20,531 nt of DNA from Domibacillus sp. (GTDB lineage: Bacteria > Bacillota > Bacilli > Bacillales > Domibacillaceae). Both the position numbers and the translations under genes were made by a program. This document shows, in pieces, positions 1 through 7,921 of this stretch; position 1 is the first letter of the stretch, and every line of letters begins with the position of its first letter. The stretch covers positions 1 through 20,531 of the forward strand of contig JAPSKG010000012.1 in assembly GCA_031177795.1 (NCBI GenBank), in the 5' to 3' direction. Below the pieces are notes generated by a model. It was not told the origin of the DNA. It worked only from the letters and a program-made list of their open reading frames with translations, and made no database searches.

Positions 1-1100
1 ACTTTCTTGAGCACATGTTTTTTAAAGGAACTGCTACGTTAAGTGCGAAAGAGATTGCTGAAAGTTTTGACAGCATTGGTGGACAGGTTAATGCTTTCAC
101 ATCAAAAGAATATACCTGCTATTATGCGAAAGTGCTTGATAATCATGCAGACCATGCTTTAAATGTGCTGGCTGATATGTTTTTTAATTCAACCTTTGAC
201 AGTGACGAGTTGGAAAAAGAGCGCAATGTAATTTTAGAAGAAATCAAAATGTACGAAGATGCACCGGATGACATTGTTCACGATTTGTTAAGCAGTGCAT
301 CTTTTGGTAATCATCCACTTGGTATGCCAATTTTAGGAACAGAAAAAACACTTTCTTCTTTTACACGCGATACTTTAAAAGAGTATATGTATAATATGTA
401 CACACCGGATCGTGTAGTTATTTCGATTGCTGGAAATATCACTGATGAAATTGTGAAAAAAGCAGAACAGCTTTTTGGAACTTATGAAGGCGGAAAAGCG
501 CCAGTGATAAGCCCGGTAACGGAGTTTTACCATGAGAAAAAATCTCGTTCTAAAGAAACAGAACAAGCGCACTTATGCCTGGGTTTTGAAGGAATATCAA
601 TTGGGCACAAAGATATTTATGACTTAATTGTTATGAATAACATCATCGGCGGAAGTATGTCGAGCCGTCTTTTTCAAGAAGTGCGTGAAGAACGAGGGCT
701 TGCTTATTCAGTTTATTCTTACCACTCTTCTTATAAAGACACAGGACTTCTTACATTTTATGGCGGAACAGGGGCAGATCAGCTTGAGGAACTGTACAAT
801 ACTGTTCTTCAGTCTATTGAGCTTGTTAAAAAAGACGGGTTCAGTGAAAAAGAACTTCGCAACAGCAAAGAACAACTTAAAGGAAGCTTGATGTTAAGCC
901 TGGAAAGTACAAACAGCCGAATGAGCCGTAATGGAAAAAATGAACTTCTTTTAAAAAGACATCGTACACTGGATGAAATCATTTCTCTTATTGACGGCGT
1001 AACAAAAGAAAATGTCGAAGAACTGGCACGCAAGCTATTTGATAAGCCATTTTCCGCATCGCTTATAAGCCCTGACGGCAAGTGGCCAAAATCTGTTTAA
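1..1100 (+). CDS. mlpA: M16 family zinc protease MlpA (YmxG), 5' end cut off by window
   Basis: This is a processing-peptidase-like metalloprotease of the M16 (pitrilysin/insulinase) family. The window opens inside the zinc site: the first complete codons read FLEH, and the two leading bases (AC) fit the end of a histidine codon, giving HFLEH, the family's HxxEH motif. The ATG at 15 is therefore an internal methionine of that motif, not the start. The third zinc ligand is expected in the ERNVILEEIKMYEDAPDD stretch about 60-75 residues on. The C-terminal half carries the family's Arg/Tyr region (RLFQEVREERGLAYSVYSY). About 361 residues follow the motif; roughly the first 50 are missing if it resembles B. 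subtilis MlpA (about 409 aa). In B. subtilis, ymxH separates mlpA from spoVFA; here a terminator and the spoVF promoter follow directly. Its physiological substrate is not evident from the sequence. Confidence 0.93.
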   Translation, partial: FLEHMFFKGTATLSAKEIAESFDSIGGQVNAFTSKEYTCYYAKVLDNHADHALNVLADMFFNSTFDSDELEKERNVILEEIKMYEDAPDDIVHDLLSSASFGNHPLGMPILGTEKTLSSFTRDTLKEYMYNMYTPDRVVISIAGNITDEIVKKAEQLFGTYEGGKAPVISPVTEFYHEKKSRSKETEQAHLCLGFEGISIGHKDIYDLIVMNNIIGGSMSSRLFQEVREERGLAYSVYSYHSSYKDTGLLTFYGGTGADQLEELYNTVLQSIELVKKDGFSEKELRNSKEQLKGSLMLSLESTNSRMSRNGKNELLLKRHRTLDEIISLIDGVTKENVEELARKLFDKPFSASLISPDGKWPKSV

Positions 1101-1103
1101 TTA

Positions 1104-1131
1104 GAATCCGCTTTTTGTGGATTCTTTTTTT
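1104..1131 (+). terminator. Rho-independent terminator of mlpA
   Basis: An 8-bp stem (1104-1111 with 1117-1124, including one G-T pair) has a five-T loop and is followed by seven T residues. It begins four bases after the mlpA stop codon. It separates mlpA from the sporulation operon. Confidence 0.85.
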
Positions 1132-1147
1132 ATGTGAATGAAGCAGG

Positions 1148-1175
1148 AACGGCAAAAAAAAGGATTCATACAATA
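1148..1175 (+). promoter_or_regulatory. Candidate sigma-K promoter of the spoVF operon
   Basis: CATACAATA at 1167-1175 matches the sigma-K -10 consensus CATAnnnTA at every fixed base. AAC at 1148-1150 supplies the short -35 AC element, with a 16-bp spacer. Transcription would start near 1183, just before the spoVFA ribosome-binding site. In B. subtilis spoVF is a mother-cell sigma-K operon, so position and function agree. It was read by eye and not scored against a matrix. Confidence 0.72.
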
Positions 1176-1207
1176 AAAAGAACATGTCGCAAGTGGAGGA
1201 GATGAAC

Positions 1208-2080
1208 GTGAACGTACTTATTTTTGGCGGGGATGCAAGACAGCTTGAAGTAAGCCGCATATTAAAGGAACGTGGAGACCACGTTTTCTTAGTAGGCTTT
1301 GAACAAGCAAATGTTCAATTAAATGGAGTGAAAACAATTCTCTTAGAGGAACTGCCATACAGCTCGATAGACTTATTTGTTTTGCCGGTTTCTGGCGTGA
1401 AAAAAGGTGGAGTTGTTGAAGCGCCTTTTTCTGCAAAGCCACTTGTTTTAACCAGGGAAATGGCCGGGAGGTTGCCGGCTGGCTGTCTTGTGATTAGCGG
1501 TATTGATACACCCGCTTTAAAAGAACTAGTTTCGCGTGAAATCTTGTTTATTTTTGACCGGGAAGATGTGGCTATTTTAAATTCAATTCCAACAGCAGAA
1601 GGAACATTAATGCTCGCTATGCAAAAAACAACCCGCACAATCCATGGATCCCGTGTTCTTGTAATTGGACTGGGAAGGATAGGGATAACAATAGCACGCC
1701 TTTTTCAACAAGTCGGTGCTTTTGTTTCAACAGCAGTGAGGGAAACCGGCAAGTTTGCGAGAGCCACAGAAATGCAGGTAAATCCTATTTACATGGAAAA
1801 TGTACAAAAGGAAATAGGTAACTTTGACATTATTATTAATACAGTGCCTTCCTTGGTTATTACTCAAGCTCTTATTAAGCAAATAAAACCATCTGCCCTT
1901 ATTTTAGATCTTGCCTCCTATCCTGGTGGAACAGATTTTGCAGCTGCTGCAGAAGCTGGTATTCAAACGATTCATGCCCTTGGGCTGCCCGGGAAGGTAG
2001 CTCCTGAAACAGCCGGGGAAATACTTGGCCGGGTGTTAATCGACGCTGTACATGAATGGAAAATGGAAAGGGGATTGTAA
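1208..2080 (+). CDS. spoVFA: Dipicolinate synthase subunit A
   Basis: SpoVFA (DpaA) works with SpoVFB in the mother cell to form dipicolinic acid, the spore-core chelator of calcium, from the dihydrodipicolinate-level intermediate of lysine synthesis. The N-terminus (NVLIFGGDARQLEV) and the Rossmann glycine motif G154-L-G156-R-I-G159 match the family. The C-terminal part contains LDLASYPGGTDF and a LPGKVAPETAGEI stretch, as in known DpaA proteins. I chose GTG 1208 (290 aa): GGAGGAG at 1195-1201 lies six bases upstream. The in-frame ATG at 1202 abuts that site, and the ATG at 1184 lies at the predicted transcription start. spoVFB follows after three bases. Regulation is expected to be sigma-K dependent. 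Confidence 0.95.
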   Translation: MNVLIFGGDARQLEVSRILKERGDHVFLVGFEQANVQLNGVKTILLEELPYSSIDLFVLPVSGVKKGGVVEAPFSAKPLVLTREMAGRLPAGCLVISGIDTPALKELVSREILFIFDREDVAILNSIPTAEGTLMLAMQKTTRTIHGSRVLVIGLGRIGITIARLFQQVGAFVSTAVRETGKFARATEMQVNPIYMENVQKEIGNFDIIINTVPSLVITQALIKQIKPSALILDLASYPGGTDFAAAAEAGIQTIHALGLPGKVAPETAGEILGRVLIDAVHEWKMERGL

Positions 2081-2083
2081 AGC

Positions 2084-2689
2084 GTGAAAACGTCATTAAA
2101 GGGACGCAGAATCGGATTTGGTTTAACAGGGTCACATTGTACATTTGAAGAAGTTATACCTATCGTAGAAAGGTTAGTTGAACTTGAAGCAGAAGTTGTT
2201 CCTATTGCAACCTATACAGTACAAAAAGAAGCAAGCAGATTTGGTTCTGCAGGTGAATGGTTAGAAAAAGTTGAGAAAGCGGCTGGAAGAAAAGCCATTT
2301 GTACGATTCAAGAGGCGGAGCCGCTTGGTCCTAAAATGCCGCTTGACTGCATGGTGATTGCCCCTATGACAGGAAACTCAGTTAGCAAACTGGCAAACGC
2401 TGCAACAGATTCTCCGGTTTTAATGGCTGCAAAAGCAACGTTGCGCAATGGAAAACCAGTTGTGCTGGCTATTTCGACAAACGACGCGCTAGGATTAAAC
2501 AGCCAGAATATTATGAAGCTGTTAAATATGAAAAACATTTACTTTGTCCCCTTTGGCCAGGATGATCCGTATAAAAAACCAAACTCACTTGTTGCAAAAA
2601 TGCAATTAATTCCTGAAACTGTATCCCACGCTTTACTACATCAGCAAATACAGCCGCTGCTAAGAGAATACACACCTGCAACTCCTTAA
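2084..2689 (+). CDS. spoVFB: Dipicolinate synthase subunit B
   Basis: SpoVFB (DpaB) is the flavoprotein-fold partner of SpoVFA in dipicolinate synthesis during sporulation. The 201-residue protein has the usual family length. It begins with KGRRIGFGLTGSH, a flavin/phosphate-binding loop, and carries LDCMVIAPMTGNSVSKLANA and STNDALGLN near the middle, then FVPFGQDDPYKKPNS. All are typical of DpaB. The start is GTG 2084, with AAAGGGGA about ten bases upstream. It lies three bases after the spoVFA stop, so the two are cotranscribed and probably translationally coupled. I see no convincing terminator after the gene, so sigma-K transcripts could read through into asd. Confidence 0.95.
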   Translation: MKTSLKGRRIGFGLTGSHCTFEEVIPIVERLVELEAEVVPIATYTVQKEASRFGSAGEWLEKVEKAAGRKAICTIQEAEPLGPKMPLDCMVIAPMTGNSVSKLANAATDSPVLMAAKATLRNGKPVVLAISTNDALGLNSQNIMKLLNMKNIYFVPFGQDDPYKKPNSLVAKMQLIPETVSHALLHQQIQPLLREYTPATP

Positions 2690-2764
2690 ATACTGTCTTT
2701 TTTCATGTACAAACGATTTTCTTCTTTTCATCGCACTTTATTGTGTTAAAATAGTGCTATTATG

Positions 2765-2778
2765 AGTATCAAGATACT
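2765..2778. repeat. Short inverted repeat upstream of asd
   Basis: AGTATC-AA-GATACT is a perfect 6-bp inverted repeat in the spoVFB-asd gap, followed by a T/C-rich stretch. The two-base spacer and A/T-rich arms make a weak terminator at best; a protein-binding site is equally possible. The rest of the 169-bp gap is A/T-rich and holds the asd promoter candidates. Confidence 0.35.
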
Positions 2779-2790
2779 TTCTTTCACTAT

Positions 2791-2819
2791 TTGATATTAT
2801 TCGACATCGTATCTTTATA
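2791..2819 (+). promoter_or_regulatory. Candidate sigma-A promoter for asd-dapG-dapA
   Basis: TTGATA at 2791-2796 (5/6 to the -35 consensus) is followed after 17 bp by TTTATA at 2814-2819 (weak -10). An alternative is an extended -10, TGTTAAAAT at 2744-2752, which has a poor -35. A vegetative promoter is expected because asd, dapG and dapA are needed in growth while spoVF is not. The exact site is uncertain. Confidence 0.35.
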
Positions 2820-2858
2820 CAAAAGCATGAATTTTCATTCTGGAAGGGGAAGATTTAA

Positions 2859-3911
2859 ATGAGTAACAAAGGTTTTCACGTAGCCGTCGTAGGCGCGACG
2901 GGAGCGGTCGGGCAGCAAATGCTTAAAACACTGGAAGAGCGTAACTTTCCAATTAAGACATTAACGCTTCTTTCATCCGCCCGTTCAGCGGGAAAAACCG
3001 TTTCTTTTAGAGGCGAAGAAGTAACAATTCAAGAAGCAAAGCCAGAAAGCTTTGAAGGCATCGATATCGCACTGTTTTCTGCAGGCGGAAGTGTGTCTGA
3101 AGCTTTAGCTCCAGAAGCAGCAAAACGCGGTGCGGTCGTTATTGACAACACAAGTGCCTTCCGAATGCATCCGGATGTACCGCTTGTTGTTCCGGAAGTG
3201 AATAAAGAAGATTTACGCAACCACAACGGGATTATTGCCAATCCAAACTGTTCAACGATTCAAATGCTTGTGGCTCTTGAGCCAATCCGCCAAGCTTATG
3301 GCTTGAAAAAAGTGATTGTTTCAACGTATCAAGCAGTATCTGGCGCAGGTGCTAAAGCAGTGGAAGAACTGTACAACCAAACAAAAGCGATTCTTAACAA
3401 TGAACCGTTTGAACCGAAAATTTTGCCGGTTGGCAGTGACAAAAAACATTACCAGATTGCGTTTAATGCCATTCCGCAAATCGACAAATTCCAGGATAAT
3501 GGTTTCACTTATGAAGAAATGAAAATGATTAATGAAACAAAGAAAATTATGCATATGGCTGATTTGCCAGTGGCAGCTACATGCGTTCGTTTGCCAGTGG
3601 CAACAGGTCATTCAGAGTCATTGTATTTTGAAACGGAAAAAGGCGGTTTAACAGCAGCAGATATTCAAGCTGTTTTAAAAGAAGCGCCAGGTGTTGTTTT
3701 GCAAGATAACCCATCTGAGCAAGTTTACCCTATGCCAGCAGACTGCGTTGGCAAAAATGATACCTTTGTCGGGCGGGTTCGTAAAGATCTTGATACAGAT
3801 ACCGGTTTCCATATGTGGGTTGTTTCTGATAACTTGTTAAAAGGGGCAGCCTGGAATTCTGTGCAGATCGCTGAAACGCTAATTGAAATGGAGATTGTCA
3901 CAGAAAAGTAA
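2859..3911 (+). CDS. asd: Aspartate-semialdehyde dehydrogenase
   Basis: Asd catalyses the NADPH-dependent reductive dephosphorylation of aspartyl-4-phosphate to aspartate-4-semialdehyde, the branch point to lysine/DAP, threonine and methionine. The N-terminal Rossmann loop reads VVGATGAVGQQML. The catalytic cysteine is Cys131 in NPNCSTIQM, and the SGAGAKAVEEL motif follows. The length of 350 aa is normal (B. subtilis Asd is close to 346). ATG 2859 has GAAGGGGAAG upstream. The gene leads the asd-dapG-dapA cluster. DapG in this cluster makes the substrate and DapA uses the product, so the three encoded proteins cover aspartate to the dihydrodipicolinate level. Confidence 0.97.
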   Translation: MSNKGFHVAVVGATGAVGQQMLKTLEERNFPIKTLTLLSSARSAGKTVSFRGEEVTIQEAKPESFEGIDIALFSAGGSVSEALAPEAAKRGAVVIDNTSAFRMHPDVPLVVPEVNKEDLRNHNGIIANPNCSTIQMLVALEPIRQAYGLKKVIVSTYQAVSGAGAKAVEELYNQTKAILNNEPFEPKILPVGSDKKHYQIAFNAIPQIDKFQDNGFTYEEMKMINETKKIMHMADLPVAATCVRLPVATGHSESLYFETEKGGLTAADIQAVLKEAPGVVLQDNPSEQVYPMPADCVGKNDTFVGRVRKDLDTDTGFHMWVVSDNLLKGAAWNSVQIAETLIEMEIVTEK

Positions 3912-3949
3912 TCGGCTGTTACTCATTATGAGAAAGCCAGGTGTTTAGT

Positions 3950-5167
3950 GTGAAAATTGTTATCCAAAAATTCGGCGGTACGTCTGTCCGTGATGCACAA
4001 TCCAGGCTAAGTGCGCTTCACCATGTCCAAAGGGCTGTTCGTGAAGGGTTTAAAGTAGTGGTGGTTGTATCCGCAATGGGCCGAAAAGGTGATCCTTACT
4101 CGACAGACACTCTTCTTACACTCACTGATGGCAGCTTAAGCATGTTGACGAAAAGGGAAACAGATCTTCTTATGTCAACAGGTGAACTTATCTCAAGCCT
4201 TGTTTTTTCAAATTTGCTGAAAAAAAACGGTTTGTCAGCAGTTGCGCTAACAGGCGGCCAGGCAGGGTTGATAACAGATACCAATCATACAAACGCAAAA
4301 ATTACGGATGTAAAAACACAAAGGCTCCTCGAAGAACTGGAAAAACATGAAGCCGTCGTAGTGGCTGGTTTTCAAGGTGTTTCCGAACGGGGAGAAACTA
4401 CAACAATCGGGCGTGGCGGCAGTGATACATCTGCTGCTGCGCTCGGAGCAGCATTGAATGCAGAATTTATCGATATTTTCACAGATGTAAATGGAATTAT
4501 GACAGCGGACCCGCGCATTGTAGCCCATGCGCGTCCGCTTTCTGTCGTCACATATACGGAAGTGTGCAACATGGCTTATCAGGGAGCAAAAGTCATTCAC
4601 CCTCGAGCAGTTGAAATTGCCATGCAAGCCAAGGTGCCTCTGCGCATTCGCTCCACGTACTCTGATGACATAGGAACTCTTGTTACTTCTTCCTCACAAG
4701 AAAAGCGCGGTTCTGATACACAGGACCGTCTTGTAACGGGCATTGCCCATGTAACTGATATTACGCGTATTTCTGTGCAAACAACTGAGCAGGCACATAT
4801 TTTTCAGTTAATGGCATCAAAAGGGATTAGCGTGGACTTCATTAATATTTCAGAAGAGCGCATTGCCTATACGGTTACAGATGCAAATGTCGAAAAAGCA
4901 AAAAAGGTGTTAGAGGACAATGGGTACATGCCGGTTATTGAGCCGAATTGTGCAAAAGTTTCTGTTGTTGGAGCGGGCATGACAGGAGTTCCGGGTGTGA
5001 CTTTTAAAATTGTTTCAGCTCTTGCAGCGGAGGGAATTACTATTTTGCAGTCTGCAGATAGCCATACTACCATTTGGGTTCTTGTGAAAAAAGAACAAAT
5101 GCCAGCAGCTGTGAATGCATTGCACGATGCATTTTTACTTCAAAAGATAAACGAACAGGCTGAATAG
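3950..5167 (+). CDS. dapG: Aspartokinase I (DAP-sensitive type)
   Basis: DapG phosphorylates aspartate to aspartyl-4-phosphate, the first step of the aspartate pathway. The kinase domain starts with MKIVIQKFGGTS (KFGGTS at residues 7-12) and contains VVSAMGRKGDPY, GRGGSDTSAAALGAAL and FTDVNGIMTADPR. The C-terminal part has two ACT-type regulatory regions, ending with the ILQSADSHTTIWVLV block. I chose GTG 3950 (405 aa): AGGTG at 3938-3942 is seven bases upstream, and MKI.. matches the B. subtilis DapG N-terminus. The in-frame GTG at 3941 overlaps that Shine-Dalgarno sequence. In B. subtilis this isozyme responds to meso-DAP. Placement between asd and dapA supports the isozyme assignment over LysC. 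Confidence 0.95.
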   Translation: MKIVIQKFGGTSVRDAQSRLSALHHVQRAVREGFKVVVVVSAMGRKGDPYSTDTLLTLTDGSLSMLTKRETDLLMSTGELISSLVFSNLLKKNGLSAVALTGGQAGLITDTNHTNAKITDVKTQRLLEELEKHEAVVVAGFQGVSERGETTTIGRGGSDTSAAALGAALNAEFIDIFTDVNGIMTADPRIVAHARPLSVVTYTEVCNMAYQGAKVIHPRAVEIAMQAKVPLRIRSTYSDDIGTLVTSSSQEKRGSDTQDRLVTGIAHVTDITRISVQTTEQAHIFQLMASKGISVDFINISEERIAYTVTDANVEKAKKVLEDNGYMPVIEPNCAKVSVVGAGMTGVPGVTFKIVSALAAEGITILQSADSHTTIWVLVKKEQMPAAVNALHDAFLLQKINEQAE

Positions 5168-5202
5168 AGATAGGAAGCCAGGATTACAGGAGGCGATTTT
5201 GA

Positions 5203-6069
5203 ATGATTTCTTTCGGCCGATTGTCAACTGCAATGGTTACGCCGTTTGATTCAACAGGAAACATCGATTTTGACCAAACTACCCAGCTTATTGAGCATTT
5301 AATAAAAACCGGAACGGACTCCCTCGTTGTAGCAGGAACAACTGGAGAATCGCCGACACTAACATCCGACGAAAAAATTGCTCTTTTCCGTCACACGGTA
5401 AAAGTGGTAAATGGCCGAATTCCCGTTATTGCCGGGACGGGAAGCAACAATACCAAGGCGTCGATTGAGTTAACGAAAAAAGCGGAAGCAGAAGGCGTAG
5501 ATGCTATTATGCTTGTTGCTCCTTATTACAATAAGCCAAACCAGGAAGGGTTATTCCAGCATTTTAAAACGGTTGCGGAATCAACGGATCTTCCTGTGAT
5601 GATTTACAATATTCCCGGTCGTACATCCATTTTAATTGAACCAAAGACGACGATTCGACTGGCTAATGAAGTTCCTAACATTATTGCAACAAAAGAAGCG
5701 AGTGGCAGCCTCGATATTATTACTGAAATTGTGGCTGGTACAGCAAATGATTTTCTTGTATACAGCGGTGATGATGGACTGACGCTGCCAGTTCTGTCTG
5801 TTGGAGGTACAGGTATTATTTCAGTTGCTTCGCATGTGGCAGGAGAAGAAATGAAAAAAATGGTTGAAGCGTTTTTAAGCGGGGATGTTCAAACAGCTTC
5901 CGCGATTCACCAACAGCTTCTTCCACTTTTCCGTGGGCTTTTTGCAGCGCCAAATCCAGTTCCGGTAAAAGCAGCCCTTGAAATAAAAGGCATGAAAGTA
6001 GGCGGTGTTCGTCTGCCGCTTGTTCCTTTAACTGAAGAAGAACAGCTGGCTCTGTCAGCTTTGCTTTAA
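5203..6069 (+). CDS. dapA: 4-hydroxy-tetrahydrodipicolinate synthase
   Basis: DapA condenses pyruvate with aspartate semialdehyde, the committed step to DAP and lysine. Its product level is also where SpoVFA/B take substrate for dipicolinate. The (beta/alpha)8 aldolase fold is indicated by GTTGESPTL (Thr46, Thr47), APYYNKP (Tyr109), MIYNIPGR (Tyr135) and the Schiff-base lysine Lys164 in IATKEASG. These are the expected catalytic residues. The length of 288 aa is typical. ATG 5203 has AGGAGG about nine bases upstream. It is the last gene of the cluster and is followed by a strong terminator. Confidence 0.97.
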   Translation: MISFGRLSTAMVTPFDSTGNIDFDQTTQLIEHLIKTGTDSLVVAGTTGESPTLTSDEKIALFRHTVKVVNGRIPVIAGTGSNNTKASIELTKKAEAEGVDAIMLVAPYYNKPNQEGLFQHFKTVAESTDLPVMIYNIPGRTSILIEPKTTIRLANEVPNIIATKEASGSLDIITEIVAGTANDFLVYSGDDGLTLPVLSVGGTGIISVASHVAGEEMKKMVEAFLSGDVQTASAIHQQLLPLFRGLFAAPNPVPVKAALEIKGMKVGGVRLPLVPLTEEEQLALSALL

Positions 6070-6074
6070 CAAAT

Positions 6075-6120
6075 AAGCCGGCTTTTGCAGAAAATATCTG
6101 CAAAAGCCGGCTTTTCTTTT
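6075..6120 (+). terminator. Strong Rho-independent terminator after dapA
   Basis: A perfect 16-bp stem (6075-6090 with 6098-6113) encloses a seven-base loop and runs into a T-rich tail. It begins five bases after the dapA stop. This is the strongest terminator in the window and isolates the DAP operon from rnjB. Confidence 0.95.
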
Positions 6121-6136
6121 TTCCTGTTAGATAGTA

Positions 6137-6166
6137 TTGGCTTTCGTTTTCCCCATCGCTTATAAT
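6137..6166 (+). promoter_or_regulatory. Sigma-A promoter of rnjB
   Basis: TATAAT at 6161-6166 is a perfect -10. TTGGCT at 6137-6142 (4/6) lies 18 bp upstream. Transcription would start near 6173, leaving a leader of about 40 bases before the GTG start. A strong terminator lies directly upstream, so rnjB needs its own promoter. Confidence 0.7.
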
Positions 6167-6213
6167 AGACGTAATGTGTGGATCGGGTTTTTAAATGTTT
6201 AGGAGGAACTAAC

Positions 6214-7881
6214 GTGAGCAAGAAAACAAACGAATTAATTAAAATTATTCCGCTCGGTGGAGTCGGAGAAATTGGAAAAAACATGACGGTTGTGGAGGTA
6301 GACCAGGATATTTTTGTGATCGATACTGGTCTTATGTTTCCAGAAAACGAAATGCTTGGTATTGACATCGTAATACCGGACATAACGTATTTAGAAGAAA
6401 ATAAAGAGCGGGTAAAAGGTATATTTTTAACCCACGGCCACGAAGATGCACTCGGGTCGTTAGGGTACGTACTAAAAAAAGTACAAGCGCCTGTGTACGG
6501 AACGAAATTAACTCTTGCGCTTGCTAAAATGCGGCTCCGTGAAGAAAATGTAAAAGAAGATGTGAAGTTTTACACTGTGCATTCAGAATCAAAGCTTCGG
6601 TTTGATTACGCAGATGTGACATTTTTCCGTACAACACATAGCATTCCTGATTCAGTTGGAGTTGCAATTCACACATCCGAGGGTGCTATCGTTCATACGG
6701 GAGAATTTAAGTTTGACCAAAGTGCAAAAGGCCATTATGCACCAGATATCAGCAAAATGGCGGGTCTTGGGAAAAATGGTGTTTTTGCGCTTCTATCTGA
6801 TTCTACAGAAGCGGAGCGTCCGGGATATACAACATCAGAAGCTGTTATTGCCTCGCAATTATCAGACGCTTTTCACTCGGCGAATGGCCGCATTATTGTG
6901 TCTCTTTTTGCTTCAAACTTGATTCGGATGCAGCAAGTTTTCGATGCTGCTTTTGAAAACGGGCGCAAAGTAGCTGTAAGCGGAAAAAGTATTCAGCGCG
7001 TAAATGATATTGCCATCCGCCTTGGTTATTTGCATGTAGAAGAAGATATCTTAATTAATTTAAACGAAATTAGCAAGCATCCGGATAACGAAGTGGTTAT
7101 TTTGGCAACAGGCGTCCAGGGCGAACCGATTGAAGCCTTGCAAAAAATGGCCAAAGGAACAAACCGCCATGTGAAAATAAAAGAAGGTGATACGGTTTTA
7201 ATTACCGCCACGCCTTCTGCTGGATTAGAACTGCTTTTAGCTAAAACAGTAAACCTGCTTTACCGTGCAGGAGCCAATGTGTTAACTGGCAGCCGACGAG
7301 TGCATGTTTCCGGGCACGGATCTCAAGAAGATTTGAAATTTATGTTAAACTTGATGAAACCAAAGTATTTTGTGCCTGTACAAGGTGAGTACCGAATGCT
7401 TAAAACACATGCAAAGCTTGCTGAAATGACAGGTGTGCCAGCAGAAAACATTTACATTCCGGAAAAAGGAGATGTAATTGAATTTAAAAATGGCAAAATG
7501 CGTCCGGCAGGCCGTGTTACAGCAGGCAATGTGCTAATCGATGGCATCGGCGTCGGCGACGTTGGCAATATTGTTCTTCGTGACCGGAAACTTTTGTCTC
7601 AAGATGGCATATTCACTGTTGTTATTACATTAAGCAAAAAACAGAAAAAAATTGTTGCGGGACCTGAAATTATTTCACGCGGCTTTGTGTATGTTCGTGA
7701 ATCCGAAAAGTTAATTGACGATTCTGTTAAGCTTGTGAAAAGCATTGTTGAACAAAACCTGTCAGGGGAATCATTTGAATGGTCAGGAATCAAACAGGAC
7801 ATTAGAGACCAGCTAAATTCTTTTCTTCATGAAAAAACAAAACGCCGTCCTATGATTTTGCCTATCATTATGGAAGTATAA
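6214..7881 (+). CDS. rnjB: Ribonuclease J2 (metallo-beta-lactamase/beta-CASP), degenerate active site
   Basis: RNase J2 partners RNase J1 in mRNA decay and RNA maturation. The order is metallo-beta-lactamase, beta-CASP (about residues 200-365), then the C-terminal domain ending PMILPIIMEV. Start GTG 6214 (555 aa): AGGAGG at 6201-6206 is seven bases upstream, and the earlier in-frame GTG at 6178 has no comparable site. Numbering lines up with B. subtilis RNase J1. His74, His76, Asp78, His142 and His368 are present. Position 79 is Ala (HGHEDA) where J1 has His, 164 is Glu (HTGEFKFD) where J1 has Asp, and 390 is Gln (PVQGEYR) where J1 has His. This pattern, together with the position after dapA, identifies J2 and suggests weak or no intrinsic catalysis. 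In B. subtilis tepA follows; here it does not. Confidence 0.94.
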   Translation: MSKKTNELIKIIPLGGVGEIGKNMTVVEVDQDIFVIDTGLMFPENEMLGIDIVIPDITYLEENKERVKGIFLTHGHEDALGSLGYVLKKVQAPVYGTKLTLALAKMRLREENVKEDVKFYTVHSESKLRFDYADVTFFRTTHSIPDSVGVAIHTSEGAIVHTGEFKFDQSAKGHYAPDISKMAGLGKNGVFALLSDSTEAERPGYTTSEAVIASQLSDAFHSANGRIIVSLFASNLIRMQQVFDAAFENGRKVAVSGKSIQRVNDIAIRLGYLHVEEDILINLNEISKHPDNEVVILATGVQGEPIEALQKMAKGTNRHVKIKEGDTVLITATPSAGLELLLAKTVNLLYRAGANVLTGSRRVHVSGHGSQEDLKFMLNLMKPKYFVPVQGEYRMLKTHAKLAEMTGVPAENIYIPEKGDVIEFKNGKMRPAGRVTAGNVLIDGIGVGDVGNIVLRDRKLLSQDGIFTVVITLSKKQKKIVAGPEIISRGFVYVRESEKLIDDSVKLVKSIVEQNLSGESFEWSGIKQDIRDQLNSFLHEKTKRRPMILPIIMEV

Positions 7882-7910
7882 CCGCTCGTATGTTCTCTTT
7901 TCTAAACCTA

Positions 7911-7919
7911 TGCTATAAT
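7911..7919 (+). promoter_or_regulatory. Extended -10 promoter element upstream of spoIIIE
   Basis: TGCTATAAT combines a TG extension with a perfect TATAAT at 7914-7919. The matching -35 region, around 7891-7896, is poor, as is tolerated with an extended -10. Transcription would start near 7926, inside the inverted repeat that follows. Confidence 0.6.
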
Positions 7920-7921
7920 TG

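Noticed and set aside
4700..5167. Internal translation start in dapG giving a separate regulatory subunit, as in LysC
   Set aside because: I saw no in-frame ATG/GTG with a convincing Shine-Dalgarno sequence in the right place. The internal-start arrangement is known for LysC rather than DapG.
6178..6213. Longer start for rnjB at GTG 6178
   Set aside because: It falls at the predicted transcription start, has no Shine-Dalgarno sequence, and adds residues absent from known RNase J2 N-termini.
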